DNA of 64,000 nt, from assembly GCA_911728435.2 (NCBI GenBank), contig OU452198.1, positions 33,075,902 to 33,139,901 on the forward strand. Direction: 5' to 3'. The stretch is from Apoderus coryli (lineage: Eukaryota; Arthropoda; Insecta; Coleoptera; Attelabidae). Each line of letters opens with the position of its first letter. Position 1 is the first letter of the stretch. Both the position numbers and the translations under genes were made by a program. Of the stretch, positions 9,940-20,480 are shown in pieces. Under the pieces are notes generated by a model, which worked only from the letters and a program-made list of their open reading frames with translations, was not told the origin of the DNA and did not search any database.

Positions 9940-11165
9940 TTTTTGAAAATGTACATTCTACTCCTAGTGATGTAGACTGCCCATTCATTAAGAAAGAAAA
10001 TCACAGTACTTTCATTTTATGTTTGTATGCTGATGATGGACTTCTCGCATCAAATGATGAAAATTTAAAATCAAAATTTTTAAATTATCTTGAAAATGAA
10101 TTTAAAATTACTGTCAAACCTGCTTCATATATTTTGGGTCTCCAAATTGAAAGAAAAAGTACAGATGGTTCTATTAAAGTCAGCCAACATGCATATGCTA
10201 CAAAAGTATTGGATCGTTTTTCCATGTAAGCCTGTTAGCACTCCAATTGTGAAAGAAAATGTTCAATCATAGGGAAGGATGAAGATTCCAGTTGATTGAA
10301 ATTTCTTATAGAGAAGCTGTGGGAGCATTAATGTATCTAATGGTTGGAAGTCGTCCAGATTTAGCCTACGCTATAGGAGTAGTTTCGAGATCACTAGAAA
10401 ATCCTAGTCATGCTGATTTTGTTAAAGTTAAAAGAATATTTCGATACCTTAAAGGTACTTACTTTAGACTCTGGTATAACCAACCCGATTCAAATAAAAA
10501 CATTATAGAATATTCTATTTGATTTGAAATCGTCAGTTAAGGACATAAATTAAACCATCACTAGATTTCTGCCGACGTTTCGTTTAATAGGCTTAAACTT
10601 TTTCAAGGCGTCATCTAGAATCAGAACAGAAACACACAGTGATGGTTTAATTTATGTCCTTAACTGACGATTTCAAATCAAATAGAATTTATATTAGAGG
10701 ACACAATTTTCTATATTACGTTATTATAGAATATTTTACTGATGCAGACCACGAAGGTGATGAACTTACGGGGCGATCTACATCTGGAGTTGTATGTATG
10801 TAGGAGGTGCAATATCTTGGATGAGACAAAGACAGTCTGCAGTAGCAATTTCAACTACAGAAGCAGAAATTGTAGCTGCAAGTGAAGATGCTCGAGAAAT
10901 TGTCTGGTTAATGAGATTGTTCAATGAAATTCACGATTTGAAATGTGTTCCAGTCCTTTTCGTTGATAATGTAGCTGCAATCAAATTGGCGCATGTTCCT
11001 GAACTTCACCGGCGGCGGCGTACAAAACATATTAGAATTAGACATTTCTTTGTTCGAGAACTTGAAGTGGATGGTGAAATTCTGATAAAGAAGATATATG
11101 GTAAATCACAATTCGCTGATTTAAGAACTTCGAGGACGATTGGGAGTAACCAAGACATTGAATAA
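9940..11165 (+). pseudogene. Copia-type (Ty1/Copia) pol relic: RT and RNase H
   Basis: The 3' half of a Copia polyprotein. First is the RT catalytic region (LCLYADDGLLASNDE, with YADD in place of the usual YVDD), then LGLQIERK and QHAYATKVLDRF. After a frameshift near 10225 come YREAVGALMYL and SRPDLAYAIGVVS, and after the 208-bp insertion at 10515-10722 the RNase H part TDADHEGDELTGRST, AISWMRQRQSAVAISTTEAE and LFVDNVAAIKLA. Protease, integrase and gag are absent, so the copy is 5'-truncated. It ends at 11165 right before a purine tract and a TGTTG-type LTR start. Not functional. Confidence 0.85.
10515..10722. mobile_element. palindromic insertion with 13-bp target duplication in the Copia relic
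   Basis: A 208-bp insert interrupts the Copia frame. ATTATAGAATATT is present on both sides (10502-10514 and 10723-10735), a 13-bp target duplication. The first about 48 bp, starting CTATTTGATTTGAAATCG, recur as a perfect inverted repeat ending near 10686. A 36-bp non-repeated tail then runs to the duplication. The centre, read on the minus strand, has a GTTTAA/TTAAAC stem followed by CGAAACGTC, a motif of the hammerhead-like strings found in Penelope-like repeats. A long, non-TA target duplication and a one-sided tail argue for retroposition rather than a cut-and-paste MITE. Confidence 0.7.
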
Positions 11166-11330
11166 GGGAAGGTGTTGAAGTTTACACTGTATATATTCAA
11201 GTATTGTTACTGTTATATATATTGTTGTTAAAAATATTGTCAGAATAGATTAATTGAGTTTTGTCACAAGAAGTTTATATTTCAGAATTTTTAAGTATTA
11301 GGGTAGTTTGTTGAACTTCTATGGGTGTTT
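11166..11330 (+). repeat. polypurine tract and partial 3' LTR of the Copia element
   Basis: Directly after the pol relic, GGGAAGG (11166-11172) precedes TGTTGAAGTTTACAC at 11173, the expected arrangement of polypurine tract and 3' LTR start (TGTTG is typical of Copia). The LTR end cannot be fixed because no second LTR is present; the following non-LTR sequence starts near 11340. Confidence 0.5.
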
Positions 11331-11339
11331 TGAGTGTAG

Positions 11340-12435
11340 AAAATGTCATAACAGCAATTAAACAAATTAAACCAATAATGCCGCAGGCATCGATAAGGTT
11401 CCAGCGTTTATACTCAGGGATTGCGCATACATGCTGGCGGAACGTCTAGTCAATTTATGCAACACAGCACTGCGAACTTCCACATTTGTGGAAACTTACT
11501 CGTATTTGTCCGGTGCGTAAATAATTTGATTCACCAATATCAATATTATCGAATTTCTCGAAAGTCTTTGAGAAGGTTCTTCATGAAATTATCTATAATC
11601 AGATGAAAAATTCCATTATTACCGAGCAGCATGGTTTCTTTCGAAAGCCATCTACAGAAAAAAACTTGGCAGATTTTCTGCAAACAGTCTATCCAGCGGT
11701 TGGAGGAGGCACGCAGGTGGACACAATGTATACGGATTTTTCGAGGGCATTCGACAAGTTGAACCATACGACCATTATTAAAAAATATATGGTATTGGGT
11801 TTCATAACAGCTTATTGAACTTCCTCCGCTCTTACCTATGTGACCGTAGATTGTTCATTGATTACAATGGCTTCAGATCCAGGGAGTTTCTTGCAGCTAG
11901 CGGTGCGCCCTAGGTAATTGATTTGGCTCCTCTGATCTTTGCAAGGTTTATCTAGTCAATTTCTGTTATTTGCGGATGATTTTAAACTGTTTCGGACAAT
12001 TAGGGTTAAGTTCGGCTGCGTGGAATTGGAGGGACAGTTGGGAGCTGGTGTACCACAAACAGACTGCCATTGAATATAGAAAAATGTAAATACATGAGTA
12101 AGAGACGCAGTATAATTACGTTCTTAACGAATCTTTATTGGAGTTAGAGAATGTCTCCAAGGATCTAAGCGTGCTTGTGAATAATGAACTCACATTCAAT
12201 AAACATATTTTGGAAATAACTTTGAGCGTTCTCTGTTTTTCGGATTTGTATGTCTCATGGCGAGATCTAACCAGAGCCATATCTGGTTAGATCTAAGTTA
12301 TAATACGCTTCAGCTTTGAGGTCACCTATATATCGCGTTCATATGGATAGAATTGAGCGTGTGCAGAGAAAATTTTTGAAATACCTGTATTTCAAAGTTC
12401 ATGGTCGGTTCCTATTTATTTTTAAAATGAATGAC
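11340..12435 (+). pseudogene. CR1/Jockey-like non-LTR retrotransposon, 5' part
   Basis: Pieces of a reverse transcriptase in order: an upstream region with NQMKNSIITEQHGFF, then TEKNLADF and DTMYTDFSRAFDKLNH (the RT block with the first catalytic Asp), then a YLCDRRLFIDYNG block, LFADDFKLF (the FADD motif, in another frame near 11970), and RVQRKFLKYLYFKVHG near 12355, the conserved C-terminal region after the RT. Many frameshifts. The sequence stops at the TTAA at 12436, where a piggyBac element is inserted, and resumes at 14493. The endonuclease domain is missing. Confidence 0.75.
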
Positions 12436-12439
12436 TTAA

Positions 12440-14488
12440 AACCCATTTAAACCTACCGTCCTTTTAAAAGGACAGTGTACATATTTATATTTTACTAAGA
12501 GACCTAACCTAAAATAAAGAGGACGCCACAATAATATTACATATGCTAGTGTTGACTAATAGTCCGTCCACTCTTTGCATTTCATTTTGATTTTAACTGT
12601 TTTGGATTTGGTGATTTTGTTTCTGTGTTTTATACATTTTTGCAATGGATATAAAAAGGTAAGCTTTTATTTATAAAAAAATATTTCATATAAGTTTTTG
12701 GTTAATAAGCGTCTTAAAATTTGTCTAGTACACATAACCTCAAATTAATTTTTATATATGCTTGAGAACATTGACAAATGTAACTGCGTCCTTTTAAAAG
12801 AACGGTAGAGTTATATGCTACTATTTAATAAATTGATTTTTTTTATCAGTTATTGGAAAAGACCATTGACGCTAACTGAATTGTTGGAGGAATTAGAAAA
12901 CGATAATATTGTGGAAGTTTCAGACCAAATAGCAATATTTCCACCAGAAAATAATCATAACTGCGATACCGATGAAGATTCCGGGGAAGAAAATTGGGTG
13001 GACATAGATAATTTACCTGGGTCCCAACTGAGGGCAGAAGTGGAGATACAAGATCTACCAGATCAGGATACGGAACATGACTGAGACAGCGATGTCGAGA
13101 GGCCACTGATTACATTTGTTGAGCGAAAGCGAAAACTTTCAAAAATGTTTGAACAAGGAGACTTGGAAAATCCAAACTTTCCCGATTGGAACCCTGTAAT
13201 CTTAGTTCCAAATAAAATTTCGTCTGCTGCGACTTTTCAACTATTTTTCGACAAAGAAGTAATGGATCTTATAGTGAGGTTTACAAATATGTATGCTCAA
13301 TCATATTAGAGATGTTACCGAAGAAGAATTATTTTGTTTTATTGCGGTATTGCTTGTTAGCGGTTATGCGCCGTTGTCCCGAAAACATCTGTATTGGCAA
13401 AACAGGAAAGATACAAATAACGAACTCGTGAGCAATGCGATTTCAATTTATTATGAGCAACATACATTGCTGTGACAACATGCAACTTGATTACTCAGAT
13501 AAATATGCGAAGATGAGGCCCTTATTTGAAATTTTAAGTCAAAAATTTTTTGAACATGCTCCACCAGAGGAGAATCAAAGCGTTGATAAGTCTATGATTC
13601 CTTACTATGGACATCATGGCGGAAAACAATTCATTAGAGGACAGCCGATCCGTTGGGGCTATAAATTTTGGGTGGACTCATTACGTTTAGGATATATCGT
13701 ACACTTTGATCCATACCAAGGCTCTTCAGGCACACTGCCTGAAAAATACAAACATATGGGTCTTGGACCTTGTGTTATTTTGCAATACGCAGATATTTTA
13801 GAAAAATCACCTTTTGGCACGTTTCATTTATATTTCGACAATTACTTCACTTCGCTTTCGTTACTCAAGTAACTAAAGGAACGGGGTATAAAAGCAACAG
13901 GAACCATGAGGGATCCTGCGTGCGCTCCTCTTCCAAAATAATAAAGAAAAAACAACGAAGATATTTTGTGTGTGTTGTCGGCTGTAACAAGGATATTGTT
14001 GTTTGTAAGTGGAACGATAATAATGCTGTAAACGTAGCATCGCGGAGATCAGAATATAAGTGAATATAGGGTGGCAATAAGAGGCAAGAAGTGGTATTTC
14101 CCATTATTGTGTGGACATGTCAGTACAAAATGCGTGGCGGCTTCATCGATTCAATGGAGGGAAATTGGATCATTTAGAATTTAGAAGATCTATTGCCACA
14201 GAGCTTCTAGAGACAAATAGAAGAACAACAACAAAAGACCCTTCCAAAGCGTCAAAAAATTTGCACGAGCTTTCCAGATATGATACAATTGATCACCTTG
14301 TTTTATAGATTTCATATCAAAGGCGCTGTTTTATGTGTCACAAGAAGGCTAATTTTATATGTAAAAAATGTGATGTCGGGCTGCATTTTTTTAATTTAAT
14401 TTCTCCCATCTTTAAAGCAGTTAAATGAAGTAGATTCTTATAAAAAATAATAAGATTTTGAAAAAAAATAGTTTCAGGGTTATATGGG
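12440..14488 (+). mobile_element. piggyBac element, inserted at TTAA
   Basis: The element is flanked by TTAA at 12436-12439 and 14489-14492, the target duplication diagnostic of piggyBac. The right end reads (reverse complement) CCCATATAACCCTG and the left end AACCCATTTAAACCT, matching apart from a few changes. Sub-terminal GTCCTTTTAAAAGGAC-type palindromes lie at 12470-12490 and 12787-12805. It sits inside a CR1/Jockey-like non-LTR element whose coding sequence continues on both sides. Confidence 0.85.
12645..14428 (+). pseudogene. piggyBac transposase, inactivated
   Basis: Exon 1 (ATG at 12645) encodes five residues and ends in AG before GTAAGC. A 191-bp intron (12659-12849, ending TTTTATCAG) leads into YWKRPLTLTELLEELE, in frame after splicing. 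An acidic N-terminal region follows, then a TGA at 13082. Further pieces are EELFCFIAVLLVSGYAPLSR, then a long stretch 13435-13872 with ENQSVDKSMIPYYG (first catalytic Asp) and HLYFDNYFTS (second). After 14050 the frame jumps to RVAIRGKKWYF and NAWRLHR. The block that should hold the third catalytic Asp is missing between them, which looks like an internal deletion near 14060. The C-terminal cysteine-rich finger (CFMCHKKANFICKKC) is still readable and ends at 14428. Frame changes, a nonsense codon and the deletion make it dead. Confidence 0.85.
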
Positions 14489-14492
14489 TTAA

Positions 14493-14963
14493 ATTACTCT
14501 CCTCATCTGCTGGCGCAAATAAATATTCGTGTTCCACAATATAACCCCGGACTATAGTACTCGTATTTGTTTGAGGTTCTGACTCATCGTACAAATTATG
14601 AGGCTCGAGCACCAATTGACTGACAAATTTTTATGGCACATAGTATAGAGAATTAAATTTTTTTAATGAAAATATTATTTATTAATTAATTTAATTTAAT
14701 AATTATTTTTAATAGTATTTAAAGTTGGCTTAAGGAGTTACATGGATGGATAGATGTGCCGAACATTAACGGTTAGTTATTGTTTTCCTTTTTTTTTTTT
14801 AATTCTTAGCTGTAGGTTCCTTCTTTTAATTTCATTTATATAGTAATTTCGTTCTATATTCGCATTGTTTTAGTTTTGATATTTTATTTATAATTTATAA
14901 CAGAAAATTGTCTTGTTATTGGGCGTATAAGCCTGCTAGGCAATAAAGATTTATTATTATTAT
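14493..14963 (+). pseudogene. CR1/Jockey-like non-LTR element, 3' part and tail
   Basis: Resumes the element interrupted at 12436. LLAQINIRVPQYNPGL and LTHRTNYEARAPID match the conserved C-terminus that follows the RVQRKFL region in this group. The 3' UTR ends at about 14940-14963 in GGCAATAAAGATTTATTATT with a short ATT-repeat tail, typical of these retrotransposons. Joining both parts gives one element of about 1.57 kb, 5'-truncated. Confidence 0.75.
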
Positions 14964-14991
14964 TGCCAAAACTATAGAGGCTACGGGTAAA

Positions 14992-15608
14992 TTTTAAATC
15001 AATACAGTCAGTTTCTACAAAACCACCTACTCGAATTTATTGAGGATGTACCTCTGAATATTGTTGAAAACATGTGGTATCAACATGAGGGAGATCCTAC
15101 GCATCGTGGTAGACAAGTAACAGAAGTTTGAAATCAACCATTTGGAAACAATTGGATTTGTTTGTTAGGTCCCATTGAGTGGCCTCCAAGTTCAACGAAT
15201 TTGAAACCACTCGACTTCTATTTATGGGGGTACATGAAACAATTGGTTTACAGTGTACCAATTATAAATGAAAACCAACTACTGGAGAGTGTTCGTGAAG
15301 CTGCTAGGGAAATAAGAAACGATCATGATATCCATATTAGAGCTACAAATTCATTAGTTGCAAGATTAGAATATGCATTAGTGTCAATGGAGGGCAATTT
15401 GAGCAGTTGTTATGAATGTTCTTATTTTAATTTCGAGTTTAGTTCCATGAATTAGAGAAAAAAAATCCGAAAAAGTTCAGCCTTATGCTTTAAAGGTTGT
15501 AAATCTGCCAGAGTGTTTTCTCAAATATTATTAATAATAATAGATATTTTGGAGTATTCTATTCCAATCCAGGAGAGTGACACATGTTCTGGAACATTCC
15601 GTATATAA
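14992..15608 (+). pseudogene. mariner-like transposase, 3' fragment
   Basis: From about 15030 the plus strand encodes FIEDVPLNIVENMWYQHEGD (the region of the second catalytic Asp), then after a TGA WPPSSTNLKPLDFYLWGYMK, a degenerate form of the WPPRSPDLTPLDFFLWG block, and a C-terminal helical region to 15455. The Asp of the SPDL motif is Asn here, so the catalytic site is damaged. GGAACATTCCGTATATA at about 15590-15608 resembles a TIR end. 5' half absent. Confidence 0.6.
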
Positions 15609-15630
15609 TGGATAACATGACAGTACTTTA

Positions 15631-15969
15631 CATTTTAGCCCTCCATGTTCGATATACAAGGCGTCGAAGTTGAAAATTTAAAACGAATATTTTTAAATAA
15701 TTCTAGTATTTATTGAAATATTGGATTGAAATTTAGTGTGTTGCTTCAGCATAAAGAGCTACTTCTTTCCAAAAAACAACACAAAAAACAATTTCTTAAT
15801 AGCCAAAATACGGGATGTTCAGTACCCATTGACTCCCCAAGTTTTTATTACGTACGCCAATGACATTTAAACTAAGTTTTTATAGGTTACTATGTATTTT
15901 TGATTATTTTTTAACTCTTATAAAATTTCGATCAAATCATTTGTTTTTGAGATATTTTGAAAAGTATTG
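15631..15969 (+). repeat. left long TIR
   Basis: Inverted partner of 17529-17865; by eye well over 85 percent identical. Confidence 0.85.
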
Positions 15970-16164
15970 GCCCTTGTTTGATGCTTCGGCGGCTCTGGCT
16001 AATCTTATAATGTTGAAATATCAAGCTACTCTGGTGTTACCTTGGATACCTACTTAAGCAGTGTTTTATTGTTGTGAAATTAGTTGTCACAATTTGACAG
16101 TAGTTTAACGTTTAAAAGTTAATATTTATAATTATCGGTACTTTTATAAGTAAACACAACGAAA

Positions 16165-17290
16165 ATGGATCGTAGACGAAACCATTTTATATGTTTTTCG
16201 GAAATGACGGATATGATTTTAATCATGGGTAAGATTTAAAGACATTTGATTGATTAAGTATAATCAGTAAAATTGTATTTTTGTTTATTTAATAGGAAAA
16301 TGTAGCTCTTACGCTAGGCGGTACGCAGAAAAGTTCCCTAATCGAATTCATCCAAAACGAAGGTATTTTTCAAATTTGGTTAAGCGACTAAGGCCCAGTG
16401 GAAGTTTTAGGCAAGACCGTAGAGGGAACCTCGGTCGACCCCGTATAATTCAACCCGAAAAAGAGGAGAGTATTTTAACAAGCATCGAGGAGACACCAAA
16501 TATTAGTACCAGAGTTCTTGTCCGACAGGTTGAAAATACTGGGAAATCTGAAGTACACCAGATTTTAAAAAGATAGCAGCTTTACCCCTACCACATTCAA
16601 GAAGTACAATCTCTGCTGCCTCAAGACTTTGAGCTGAGATCTAGACTATGTAGGTGGATATGCGAAATGCATGACAGAGATATACACTTCATCAAAAATA
16701 TTTTGTTTACGGACGAAGCTACCTTTACTAGAAACGGGGTCACAAATATTCATAATACACATATCTGGGCAGAAGAAAATCCTCATGCCGTAGTAGAGAC
16801 ACATCATCAAGTATAAACTTTAAAGTCAACGTGTGGATTGATGTCGTGGATAATTTCTCTTTGGGTCCTGTAATTTTACTGGTGCTTCATTTTTAGCATT
16901 TCTTCAAAACATACTGCCCGATTTACTTGACGATTTGCTTCAACTTGATGGTGCACCAGCACATTTTGCTAGGAATGTAAGGAGATACTTACATGGAAAC
17001 TTTCCCCAACGCTGGATTGGGCGAGGCCAAGATGATCCTGTTAAATGGCCACCCCGATCCCCAGATCTTACTCCCTTGGACTATTATTCAGTCTGGTGTT
17101 GTATGAAAGATTTTTATTTATAAGGTTCCGATTTTGCGTTAAAATCATTTAATAGAGAGAATCTTACAAGCTGAGGAAGACTTTAGGTTGAAGCCTCATA
17201 TTTTTCCAAAGACTAAGATTTTCTTTACTAAAAAGAGCTCGCATATGCATTGAAAAAAGTGGGGGTCATATCGAGCAATTTCTTTAGACT
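16165..17290 (+). pseudogene. mariner-superfamily transposase (DUF4817-type HTH plus DDE), inactivated, with intron
   Basis: ATG at 16165 starts MDRRRNHF and an HTH region (EMTDMILIMG). A 67-bp intron is visible: exon ends at 16228, donor GTAAGA, acceptor TTTATTTAATAG ending at 16295. Splicing restores a continuous frame into KCSSYARRYAEKFPNR, the conserved DUF4817-like block. Next come GSFRQDRRGNLGRPR, a stop at about 16574, the second Asp region ILFTDEATFTRNG, a stop near 16815, an Asp-containing LQLDGAPAHFARNVRRYL, and WPPRSPDLTPLDYYSVW. At least two nonsense codons and a frame change make it inactive, but domain order and key acidic residues are preserved. Confidence 0.75.
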
Positions 17291-17528
17291 AGTAGTTTTC
17301 CTAATGTTTATTTAGGTGCTTTTTCAAGTTTTTAAAATAATATGTTTAAATAATTAATATTTGACTATGATGATGAATAATGTTAAAAATAATAAACAAT
17401 TTCGTTTTCGTAATGTTAAGTTGTATTACCTTTTTGAAAACTGTACTTAATTTGATGCACGGTAATGGTAATTTGAGTTAAATATGCTTGATTTAGTAGT
17501 GAAAATAGCGTGAGCCGCGTAGACAACA

Positions 17529-17865
17529 ATACTTTTCAAAATATCTCAAAGGCAAATGATTTGGTCGAAATTTTATAAGAGTTAAAAACTAATCAAAAAT
17601 ACATAGTAACCTATAAAAACTTAGTTTAAAAGTCATTGGCGGGCGTAATAAAAACTTGGGGGTTAATGGGTACTGAGCATCCCGTATTTTAGCTATTAAG
17701 AAATTGTTTCTTGTGTTGTTTTTTTGCAAAGAAGCAGCTCTTTATGCTGAAGCAACACACTAAATTTGAATTCAATATCTCAATAAATACTAGAATTATT
17801 TAAAAATATTGGTTTTAAATTTTCAATTTTGACGCCCTGTATATCGAACATGGAGGGCTAAAATG
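17529..17865 (-). repeat. right long TIR
   Basis: Inverted partner of 15631-15969. Confidence 0.85.
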
Positions 17866-18419
17866 AAAAATGAAATCTTAAAACTCATATTATTTTTGCT
17901 CAAGGAATCTGTGGTTAACGGATTGACCTACTTTTTTCCGAACACCCTGTATATAATTTTGATTTTCCACACTTTTCTGGAACACCCGGTATATATTTCA
18001 AATTTTAATTTTGTTTGGCTATGAGAGACCGAGGCGAATGTACTGCCCGACCCGGTATTTATTGCCATCAATCAATTTTAATACGACCCTGCATCAGATA
18101 CGGTTCTGTAGGCAAAATTTATATTATAGATACGTAGATAAATAAAAGGGAATATAGCATATGCATTTTCTAAACTGAAACAACACCAAACTCTAAATTT
18201 TCCATTCGATGTTCATATAACAAAAAGCATAAAATATAAAATACACCTACGAACCAACAACGAGCTTGATAATATATTATGCATTTATTTCATAAAACAC
18301 AAAACTCTCATCCGAATATGAAATTAAATTTATCTAAACGCTGTATCAAATTTAAAAGTTCAACAGGGCAGAATTAGTCCCATTTAAAAATTTGGGTGTT
18401 AAGGCGCATGAACTTTTAG
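17866..18419. other. no gene seen; transposon-end motifs
   Basis: Strings such as ACACCCTGTATATA (about 17942) and GGAACACCCGGTATATA (about 17978) look like TIR ends of mariner-type elements, but no complete element is visible. Confidence 0.4.
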
Positions 18420-18712
18420 AGCCGTCTAGCTGCTCGTAATAACTGCTGAAAGCTTCAGCTGCAAAATGTTCAGTCGTTTGGCGCTTAGAGTTTCGGCGGC
18501 ATCACGCGACGTTGTGCTTGTTGATTGTTATATCGAGTTTTCCCGCGATTTTCACCGTACAGTAATGCTTTAGAACAATTTTCTTAAGTTAATAAATAAG
18601 TTGTTTAAACGATTGAATATATTATAAAGTTAGTGTATTTTATTAAAGTTCAACAACTGAATATTTGTGTTTTGTGTGTTACATTTTGGTAAAAAATAAA
18701 CTATTTTTATAG
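18420..18712 (+). promoter_or_regulatory. possible non-coding 5' exon with initiator and splice donor
   Basis: This stretch is less AT-rich than its surroundings (CTTTCAGC-, GGCGGC- and CACGCGAC-containing). TCAGTC at 18470-18475 matches the arthropod initiator. At 18711 AG is followed by GTGAGTTGG, a consensus donor. No coding frame is visible, so if real it would be a 5' UTR exon of a gene beyond this window or of a transposon. I see no TATA box or matching acceptor. Confidence 0.25.
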
Positions 18713-18720
18713 GTGAGTTG

Positions 18721-19888
18721 GTAATCTTTTAATAGTTTTCCATAATGTTAGAAGAAATCATAGGTTTCTTATACAAAGTGGACATAGTGTTAATATAATT
18801 ATTTATATTGAAGTTATGGCCAGGTGATTCGATAGTATAGCCGTTTTTATCAAAAATTTTATGCAGCACCTAACTATAGGGAAATAATAAGTGTACACTA
18901 AATAAAAGTTTTGTTTTTTCTTTCCCTAATGTTGGTGCAAACAACGACCAGTAAGATAAGAAAAATAAAACAGATTTCTTCCTATTCCTTTTTTTCCTTT
19001 AAATTTCTATTGAGGTCTGGAAATACATTTATCAGTAACCACATGGCATTAAGTAATTCTACTATAAAAAACTCAAAATTATTGTGAAAAAAATATTTAT
19101 TGTATTGTATTAATAAAAAATCAAAATTCAATTACGAAAAACGAATATTTTTAGTAGATTTTTAAAAAAATCTAACTATTCAGGAGATCGACACAACCGA
19201 AATTTTGAAAAATTTTTATGCAGTACTTCATTTTATGACCCCTGGATCCTAAAAATGACCTCAGTTCAAAAGTTTATATATCTATAGTAGTATATATATA
19301 TATATGGGATATAGAAACTTTGCGTCACGTTCTAGGCCGCATTTTTTGACCAATCGAAACAAAATTTGGTTAAAAAATCGGCTAGGTCATGGAATCGCGT
19401 GAGTTTGTTGGCGATTGAAATCGGAGAGCTAATTTCAGAATGGCGGCCTGTCAAAGTTTTAAAAAAATTATATTTTTTTCGTTGTTAATAGAAAATACCG
19501 ATGTTACATATCAAATAATAGAGCACTTAAATCTCTACAATATTTATTTGGAGAGTTTTTTCATCGCTGGCATATTTAAGTAAATGTAAGTCAATATAAA
19601 GTAACAAAAAATAAAAAAAATATCATCACCCGCTATACCTGTAATTATTTTGACAAATAAACACCTGTGAAATAACAATAAGACCGTACTTACGTATGTA
19701 TTATAGTATAATGGGTATTTCAGTTAAAATAACTGTCAATATGACACTTTGGTTATATTTGGCCAATGTCAGAATATTCCATTATTTGTTTATTAATAGT
19801 GGGTGTCAGTGGTAGACTAAGTATAAATAAAAAATACATAAATCAAAAATCTACTTTTCCGACTGGCTGCCATCGGGATTTTTTTTTA
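18721..19888. other. no gene seen
   Basis: AT-rich, no recognisable coding sequence. Contains a short TA microsatellite at 19291-19305. Confidence 0.4.
19291..19305. repeat. (TA)n microsatellite
   Basis: About 15 bp of alternating T and A. Confidence 0.8.
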
Positions 19889-20261
19889 TTGATAAGTAAA
19901 AAAAAATATTTATGTAGAAAACAAGAAAGTGAATTTAGAATTTTTCGATGTGAGACCAATCTGTCCGCGCTATCGAAAATGTTCTGTATAAATTTAGAGA
20001 ACAAGGCAAAACAACTACTCCACTGGCTAGTACCACGACTGGCATTGAATTTCAAGCACAATTTTTCTCAATAAATACTAAAATGAATATTTGATTTAGC
20101 TTTTTCGCATCAAATTAACTGAGCATACAAGTACAACAAAAAACCAAATAAATCATTGAAATGCAATCAAAAAATCCTATATAATTTATGTGATCAGATT
20201 GGTCTCACATCGAAAAATTATAAATTCATTTTCTACATAAATATTTTTTTTTACCTATCAA
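19889..20261. mobile_element. non-autonomous TIR element (MITE-like)
   Basis: 19889-19963 and 20194-20261 are inverted repeats (TTGATAAGTAAAAAAAAATA outward, GATGTGAGACCAATCTG inward) with a small gap. The 230 bp between them carry no recognisable protein. Target duplication not resolved. Confidence 0.6.
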
Positions 20262-20344
20262 TCAGCACATTCTAAATAACAATATTTTTGTTGTTTTTCA
20301 TTTTCTTTTTGTAGATCATGATAGTTTTCAAAGATTAATTAATC

Positions 20345-20455
20345 CATTTCCTAATCGTATAGTTTGAAGCACTCGCCTGCGGCCCCTGCTGTAAACGATC
20401 ATACTCGTAGGAATTATATGTAATTTCATGTTCATTGCACAATCTTGTATTCCTG
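20345..20455 (+). repeat. dispersed repeat with imperfect hairpin, copy 1
   Basis: Contains CACTCGCCTGCGG flanked by partly complementary arms (TCGTATAGTTTG... and ...GATCATACTCGTAGGAA), followed by ATTTCATGTTC and TTGCACAAT. A second copy in the same orientation is at 33775-33885, inside the 3.9-kb TIR element. Family unknown. Confidence 0.75.
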
Positions 20456-20480
20456 ACCTTAATAGAAATTTAAAGATTTG

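Larger units (their letters stand above)
15631..17865 (+). mobile_element. mariner-like element with TIRs of about 340 bp
   Basis: 15631-15969 and 17529-17865 are inverted repeats of about 339 and 337 bp, from CATTTTAGCCCTCCATGTTC inward to a GATATTTTGAAAAGTATT block, with scattered differences. Between them is a decayed mariner-superfamily transposase. A (C)AGGGCGTC-like string 24 bp inside each end resembles the usual outer end of these transposons, so the repeat may be composite. Confidence 0.8.

Noticed and set aside
10515..10722. Classical MITE
   Set aside because: The 13-bp target duplication and one-sided tail do not fit the short fixed duplications of MITE families, so it is reported as retroposon-like.
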